Assembly (NCBI RefSeq): GCF_001039355.2
Contig: NW_019775972.1
Span: forward strand, 1-64,000
Direction of reading: 5' to 3'
Length of the DNA stretch: 64,000 nt
From: Lingula anatina
Taxonomy: Eukaryota; Brachiopoda; Lingulata; Lingulida; Lingulidae
Shown here: positions 60,301-64,000 of the stretch, piece after piece
Layout: every line of letters starts with the position of its first letter
How positions within the stretch are numbered: the first letter of the stretch is position 1
Position numbers and translations under genes: made by a program
The notes under the pieces: model-generated
Seen by the model: only the letters and a program-made list of their open reading frames with translations
Databases searched by the model: none
What the model was told of the DNA's origin: nothing

Positions 60301-63300
60301 CCACGCCTTGTCCAAGAGAAAATCATTAGTTTTCATTGATATTGCTTCTTTCACTGAAATTGCTTTCAGTTATTGTGACACACTCCCATATCTTGTTTCA
60401 AGTGAATTCATTCAGTTTTTATTGAAATTGGTTTATTAACCAGGTACTTCATGTTTTTACCTGACAATATGAGCGAGTCATCTGATAATAGGCCTTTGTC
60501 ATCCGACTCCTCACCGATTTTTCGCTCATGTTTGCGCGTTGCACGTTGCCGGATTGCCTTCTTGACAGCTGAAAGGTGGGGTGTCTGGCCTTCTTGGCTT
60601 CTGGAACGCATAAATAATACATTAAAGAACTTACAGTGTACCATTTGTACATTCATTTTAAGACATTTGATAGAAAAGTGTGACTTTAAGGATAAGTATG
60701 AACAGCTGCTGACCTTAACTTTTAAGTTTCCATGGAGATCTTGATTTTGCTGAAAAGCAGCTGCTGTTTTTCTGTATAAAATGAATCAAAACTAAAACGA
60801 ATAACTGGTTTTAACTACTAATGTACACCACTCCTACTGAAGCTACAATTCAAGTATCATACCTATAGAACTTATTTTGATCAAAATAAATATATTTGAG
60901 TAATTTAAATTGATGTACATGTAGGTTTTGTGTTAAATCACTGAACTAGGGTTAAGTCAGTTATTTCCAAAACAATGTTTTAAAAACCTACAATAATGTA
61001 TAATTTGCCTTGAAAAAAATTTAAGATAAAAGAATACAGGAACTATATCTATGCTGTCATCATCATCATTTTCCTTTCAAAGAAAGTTTTACATTTATAT
61101 TCTTAAAATGTCACAACCATTAGATGATTATTTTGAACATACATTTTAGCATCAATCACTACAAAATCCATTCCTACAAATATATTGTAAAGTGCAGTCA
61201 TGTTTATCGAAACAATAGCACAAAAGGTAAATGTGCACAAAATATTAATAAATAGTACACCCACCCCCCTGCAAGAGCACTATCGGGCTGTGCAAAATTT
61301 GGACCATGACTGCCTGTCAATAAAACCTTACCAGCGACAAGTAAAACACTTTATGTCTCCTTGATCTAAGCCGATTTAAGTAATAAGACATGCTAGTTAA
61401 AATAGAACAAACTCAAGTATGGTGTTCGAAAAAATTATATGCTCCACCAGTACAACATAGAAAACCCTTTGATAAAACTGTTTAGAAAGACAACCATATC
61501 AATTCTTGGAAAGCCAACTACATCCAAGTAATCAATTTACTTGACCTTGAATATACTGCGTAATAACAATACAAGGAAACCCCTTCAAGCTTCATGCAAA
61601 CATATTCTAAAGAAAAACAATAACTACTTTAACTACTTAATTTACTAACTTCTTCCCCCTGCATGAGCTGCAGGTGCATCCCATGTTTCTCCCTCCTCCT
61701 TCAATTCACCCCATGTCTACTACTCCATGTTGGTCTTATGATATAAACAACCCTCCCGCGATGGAGTTTTAAACATGCCAGTAGCACCAACGTCATGTAT
61801 GACCTCTCAAAGGTTTGTTCGCTTGGAGACACATAGCAATCCAGGACAAACATTCCCTTAAGTGTTGTTCAAAGTTTATGCAAGCTTTCATCCATTTCAG
61901 GATCTGAACCGTTCTATCTGAGTTTAATCAAAACTTTTTGCATTCTTGCCAAAATTTACGTTATTGATATTCTAACCAGTTGGTCAATACCCAGCCATTG
62001 GTATGAGACCTTTGAATGTGATTTGTCAACAATAAGAGAGTTTTAAAAACCATTGACCCATGTCCCAATGTGCCAATCTAAATCTAGGTCAATCATTGTG
62101 TTATAAGTAAATAATCCATAAAAATGTGAATTTCACATTGTGATTTTGATAGAAAATGTATTACATGTCAGGTAAAGGTGTTATAAGTACAACAATGTTC
62201 GTATGAAGTAGCAGTTTCAACCAACTATCAATCCTACACTCCACATGGAAATAACATCATGTAACTACTTTTGAAAGCCCCCTGCACAGCTATTAATATC
62301 ACAATTTTCTTTGCAACTCAGCATGTCTCGTTGTTCTTGCTGTATGGGAGTGAGCAGACTTTAAATTAAGAGAAAATATATCAGCTGATATTTAAAACAG
62401 CTGGTGGAAATGTCAAAAAAGAAACTAGTAACAGTTAAGCAGCAAATCCAAGCAAAAAGAAAAAAAATTGGTAATAACAGAAAAACAATTTCAGCTATCA
62501 AGTCTTCTCATAATATTGTATCAACCTTTTAATAATTTACCTACTAAAAATGAATCTGCACAGAAGTATTTTTTACAGTATAAAGCATCTAATGCCACAT
62601 GGGTCTTCAATCAATTTATGCGATTGTTGCATCTCATTCTGGGAGAGAATTTTGTATTGACACAGCATTGAAGTTCTAAACACTACCTGAATTTACCCAG
62701 AAATTCTAGGTGTTGACACAAGGTGAGGCTATTGACAAGACTGTAATTAATTTGCACACACATCCTCAGCTATAACAAAGTTTCTTTCTCTGATGAGGAA
62801 TCTCCAAGGAGACAGATTGTTCAATTAACCTCCTATTCTAGCTTGATCATGCCAATTGCTATTTGGTTTTAGTGTCACCTGAGTTTAACGTTGCCATGTA
62901 AATGTGGTTGCCTTGGTTTTTACTGCCTCCAAGGAGTTGTTTCAGATTTTAACTCAGCCTTTCACTTATTTCACCATGAAAGTTGCGTGATGTACTAAAA
63001 TTACATATCAATGTGTGACAAAAAGTGGGCCATGCATGCTTAGAATGCTGTGTATTTTAAAAACATGACAAGACTCACATTACAATGTACCACTGTTTTT
63101 CATCAGCATAAAAAAAATAAAATAGTAAATTAACAAAATAAGCTGGGAATAAGTTGCATTCAACATGTTTTGTAAAATAAACTGATGGATGACCATTCCT
63201 ATTTTGCAGAGCATGAATAATAATTTACCAGGTATTTTGCTATTTTACTTCTGTCTCAGTGGTAAACATTCAAAATTTGATGTAGGGCTGATGTAAGGCT

Positions 63301-64000
63301 TCTCTGGGCCCCTGTTGATTTAATCAATCAATTCTTAATGCCACGTTCCCCAAACAATTCATCTATGTGTTGGAAGACAGATTGATTTTGACATAAACCT
63401 TAATTTCAAAATCAGTGTTTACTGCAAGATCATGTTTTAGTCAATTTGTATCAGGTATTAAGCCTCTAGGAGTTACAGGAAACATAACTGTAATCAGAGA
63501 CAGAAAATATACCAGTAGGACTAATTAATCTAGATAGGAAACCCAAACCTGGCACCTAAAAGGTCTTTTTCATTTCCCCTTAATATAACATTTCCATTAA
63601 ATGATCTTATATGGTAAATCTACATTAAAATGCAATACATAAAATCAATCAATTCTGAGAAAATTTGTGTTCGGGTAACACATTGATCGATTTAAAGTAA
63701 ATTCTCATAATATTCAAACAAAATGATTAATCTGTATTTTAGTTTTATTTTTAAAAAGCCTATTTTGAATAGTGAGTTGGGTGTAATTCTAAATCTTGAA
63801 AATAAGTGGTGTTCAAAATTTCAAAGTTGCAGCTGAATCAACTTGATATCCTACAGCACTCACCTCATCTGAAGATGTCTGAGAGCTTCCCTCAACATGG
63901 CCACTTGCTCTTCCTCATCCATTTCTTCTCCAAGGGAATCATTGGAGAAAACACTGTTGGGTTCTGCCTTCAGTTTGGCCATTAAACTTCTAATGGTAGC
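27018..64000 (-). CDS. Giant STARD9/KIF16A-like kinesin-3 tail gene, 5'-partial
   Basis: Nine coding exons share consistent phases: 63864-64000 (partial), 60461-60600, 56185-59787, 54682-55905, 32336-54381, 29879-32075, 29587-29692, 27690-27808 and 27018-27396. They total about 9,980 codons. The protein is mostly disordered and rich in Ser, Thr, Asp and Glu. I assign it to STARD9 from memory because of an ordered set of motifs near the end: RSLSADSILEADDYF, many TQT sites, VELAEAQLNYAFGQTDILL, LQHLAKLRKDLVKTN and a final coiled coil. In vertebrate STARD9 these precede a START domain; here none follows. The kinesin motor and FHA domains, if present, lie upstream of the window. STARD9 is reported to act at centrosomes and in lysosome tubulation; function here is inferred. 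The alternative is an unrelated scaffold with a convergent tail. Confidence 0.6.
27690..27808 (-). CDS. Giant gene exon H
   Basis: Acceptor TTGTAG and donor GTGAGC bound EIDDEIEAMRKKYHLDTPGL, then HHSESQEFTGYHGDDGREQ. The first third looks helical. Confidence 0.8.
29587..29692 (-). CDS. Giant gene exon G
   Basis: Splice sites CAG and GTAAGT bound SSWSARPEPRASSSSYFSYD, then RNDYYDDELNKERRER. It is tyrosine-rich and charged. Phases 2 to 0 fit both neighbours. Confidence 0.8.
29879..32075 (-). CDS. Giant gene exon F, conserved STARD9-like tail
   Basis: Acceptor TTTACAG and phase 1 give VDLSSVVTTAMQ as the start; donor GTAACA follows DSR in phase 2. After a Ser/Thr-rich half containing DFTQTDLDLSLSP comes a helical block (31350-31000): ILDEMEKLRTERLRII, VELAEAQLNYAFGQTDILL, then a long charged coiled coil to EVEREREQK. 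An LRKD helix lies near 30700, an SRSRSRSRSP stretch near 30570, and a last helix ETQQMRRQSRAEIEKAHESL near 29960. This order matches my memory of the segment just before the START domain of vertebrate STARD9. Confidence 0.85.
32336..54381 (-). CDS. Giant gene exon E, 22,046 bp single exon
   Basis: The exon starts (D)MVMSVLSNEDVKE after TTTCAG and ends VSMP plus G before GTAAAT. A frame of 6,085 codons runs to 36122, and the next frame runs 1,263 more codons to the donor. They overlap by only a few bases near 36122-36165, where one base must be missing or two extra. Most of it is acidic and disordered. Ordered-looking islands are IVDAHLKLCIKYILDAEKVI near 53050, LARGDHPSQILKEHLSDMDE near 51320, and RSLSADSILEADDYFSTRSV near 49890, which resembles a patch in vertebrate STARD9. 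A repeat field spans 37900-42720 and a TQT array 33870-35175. I see no splice pair that would remove the frame conflict. Confidence 0.85.
32690..33110 (-). repeat. xQTxxSLxSLL coding repeats
   Basis: Six related phrases occur: GFQTDSSWHSTF, FASQTSQSIESLL, SLQTRPLFSI, GSQTTRSLWSLF, GMQTGDSLMSLL and GLQTTDSLWSLL. They are about 20-40 residues apart. They differ from the TQT array upstream by a hydrophobic SLxSLL ending. Confidence 0.75.
33870..35175 (-). repeat. Array of at least 14 TQT motifs
   Basis: Copies of (S/N)FSTQTSRxxSPV alternate with (V/D)MSTQ(T/A)DxSDS at intervals of about 25-40 residues. Exact TQT occurs 14 times by my count. TQT anchored in a disordered strand is the core of the dynein light chain LC8 recognition motif. 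The SPV after many copies adds a proline-directed kinase site. Confidence 0.8.
37900..42720 (-). repeat. Degenerate Pro/Ser/Asp/Thr coding repeat field
   Basis: About 1,600 codons repeat phrases such as LDTSAVPPSDMSAAxHMDTS and xPQDSTYTELNPQDST. The phrase length is near 45-50 residues and the copies are most alike between 40575 and 41700. The composition suggests an extended, heavily phosphorylated or glycosylated linker. No known repeat family is recognised. Confidence 0.85.
40575..41010 (-). repeat. Three near-identical 147 bp tandem units
   Basis: The phrase GAACTGCTGCTGACATATCT recurs with exact 147 bp spacing (near 40592, 40739 and 40886). Each unit encodes 49 residues around DMSAAVHMDTSMSPQDSTYT. 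The frame is conserved across units, showing recent in-frame expansion. Confidence 0.9.
54682..55905 (-). CDS. Giant gene exon D (408 codons)
   Basis: The acceptor TTTTACAG precedes AT, so the junction codon is Asp: (D)MVSSVLSLQDGEMAERG. The body is acidic and Thr/Ser-rich, with a basic RS-type patch (RDISPRTRSRSPIDHTP) near 54900. It ends NNQSSLK with donor GTATGG in phase 1. Both ends resemble those of its neighbours: exon C also ends QSSLK and exon E also begins (D)MVxSVLS. This phase-1 symmetric exon could be skipped without breaking the frame. Confidence 0.85.
56185..59787 (-). CDS. Giant gene exon C (1,201 codons)
   Basis: It starts with a basic run (GTRRRRRPIPKLFDSMRSKR) that could act as a nuclear or membrane-binding signal, followed by SSEEYITSENDSIFSDDSL. 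The body is acidic, Ser/Thr-rich and probably disordered. Four SIYDN/SLYDN motifs occur (near 59220, 58150, 57910 and 57620). A predicted helix (LVATFQTNITSELAQAIQEL) lies near 57200. The exon ends in a short GDxVSG repeat and then QSSLK with a phase-1 donor GTATTT. No enzymatic domain is visible. Confidence 0.85.
56248..56345 (-). repeat. 15 bp tandem repeat coding for SGDxV
   Basis: The minus-strand frame reads DPVSGDTVSGDLVSGASVSG, then DPVPGDPASGD. It is an in-frame pentapeptide minisatellite at the end of exon C and likely varies in length between alleles. Confidence 0.85.
60461..60600 (-). CDS. Giant gene exon B
   Basis: Acceptor TTCCAG and donor GTAAAA bound RSQEGQTPHLSAVKKAIRQR, then ATRKHERKIGEESDDKG and LLSDDSLILS. 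The basic helix followed by an acidic serine stretch has no family I can name. Phases join exon A (2) and exon C (1). Confidence 0.75.
60601..63863 (-). other. 3.26 kb intron of the giant gene
   Basis: No coding exon or recognisable mobile element is visible. The sequence is plain AT-rich intron. Confidence 0.6.
63864..64000 (-). CDS. Giant gene exon A, cut by the window edge
   Basis: The open frame reads ATIRSLMAKLKAEPNSVFSN, then EEMDEEEQVAMLREALRHLQ and M, with donor GTGAGT in phase 2. The heptad-like leucines suggest a coiled coil. Joining to exon B restores an Arg codon. I see no motor or FHA residues in this short piece. Confidence 0.75.

Overview
This window is nuclear DNA of an invertebrate metazoan. 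The GT-AG introns, an asparaginase/ankyrin enzyme of animal type, a giant Ser/Thr-rich scaffold gene and decayed non-LTR, Tc1-like and tRNA-derived repeats all point that way. The retroelement relics resemble those I associate with molluscs and other lophotrochozoans, but I cannot fix the taxon. Both recognised genes lie on the minus strand. A single N at 17799 marks a draft-assembly join.

Region 1 (1-18.2 kb) is a spliced gene for a 60 kDa lysophospholipase/L-asparaginase (ASPG family). It has ten well-supported exons and a less certain ankyrin 3' end. Its first introns are swollen with mobile DNA: an RT fragment beside a tRNA-like SINE (6.1-6.6 kb), a duplicated 0.85 kb block (7.85-10.5 kb), and a ~3.1 kb block present twice (10.81-14.07 and 14.74-17.80 kb). 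The exon carrying the catalytic TGGTIG motif lies in the 0.67 kb spacer between these two copies. An ~80 bp sequence occurs once in one orientation (7.28 kb) and twice inverted (13.15 and 16.87 kb).

Region 2 (18.2-25.8 kb) separates the genes. It holds a GC-rich minisatellite (19.19-19.39 kb), an unrecognised 48-codon plus-strand ORF (19.95 kb), and a nest of inverted repeats (20.35-24.02 kb). Inside the nest are a broken Tc1-family transposase and a TA-flanked element with 21 bp terminal inverted repeats.

Region 3 (25.8-64 kb) is the 3' part of one enormous gene: nine coding exons, about 9,980 codons, with the 5' end outside the window. One exon (32336-54381) is 22,046 bp, interrupted only by a one-base frame discrepancy near 36.13 kb. 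The tail carries motifs I recognise by memory from STARD9/KIF16A, the giant kinesin-3: an Arg-Ser-x-Ser-x-Asp-Ser patch, TQT motifs, a VELxEAxL...FGxxDxLL helix, an LRKD helix and a last coiled coil. The gene then ends without any recognisable START lipid-binding domain. It also has at least 14 TQT motifs (dynein light chain LC8-type sites) in ~435 residues, a ~1,600-residue degenerate Pro/Ser/Asp/Thr repeat field with near-perfect 147 bp units, and four repeated YDN motifs. If the STARD9 assignment holds, this is a START-less, roughly 10,000-residue kinesin tail. That is the most interesting object in the window.
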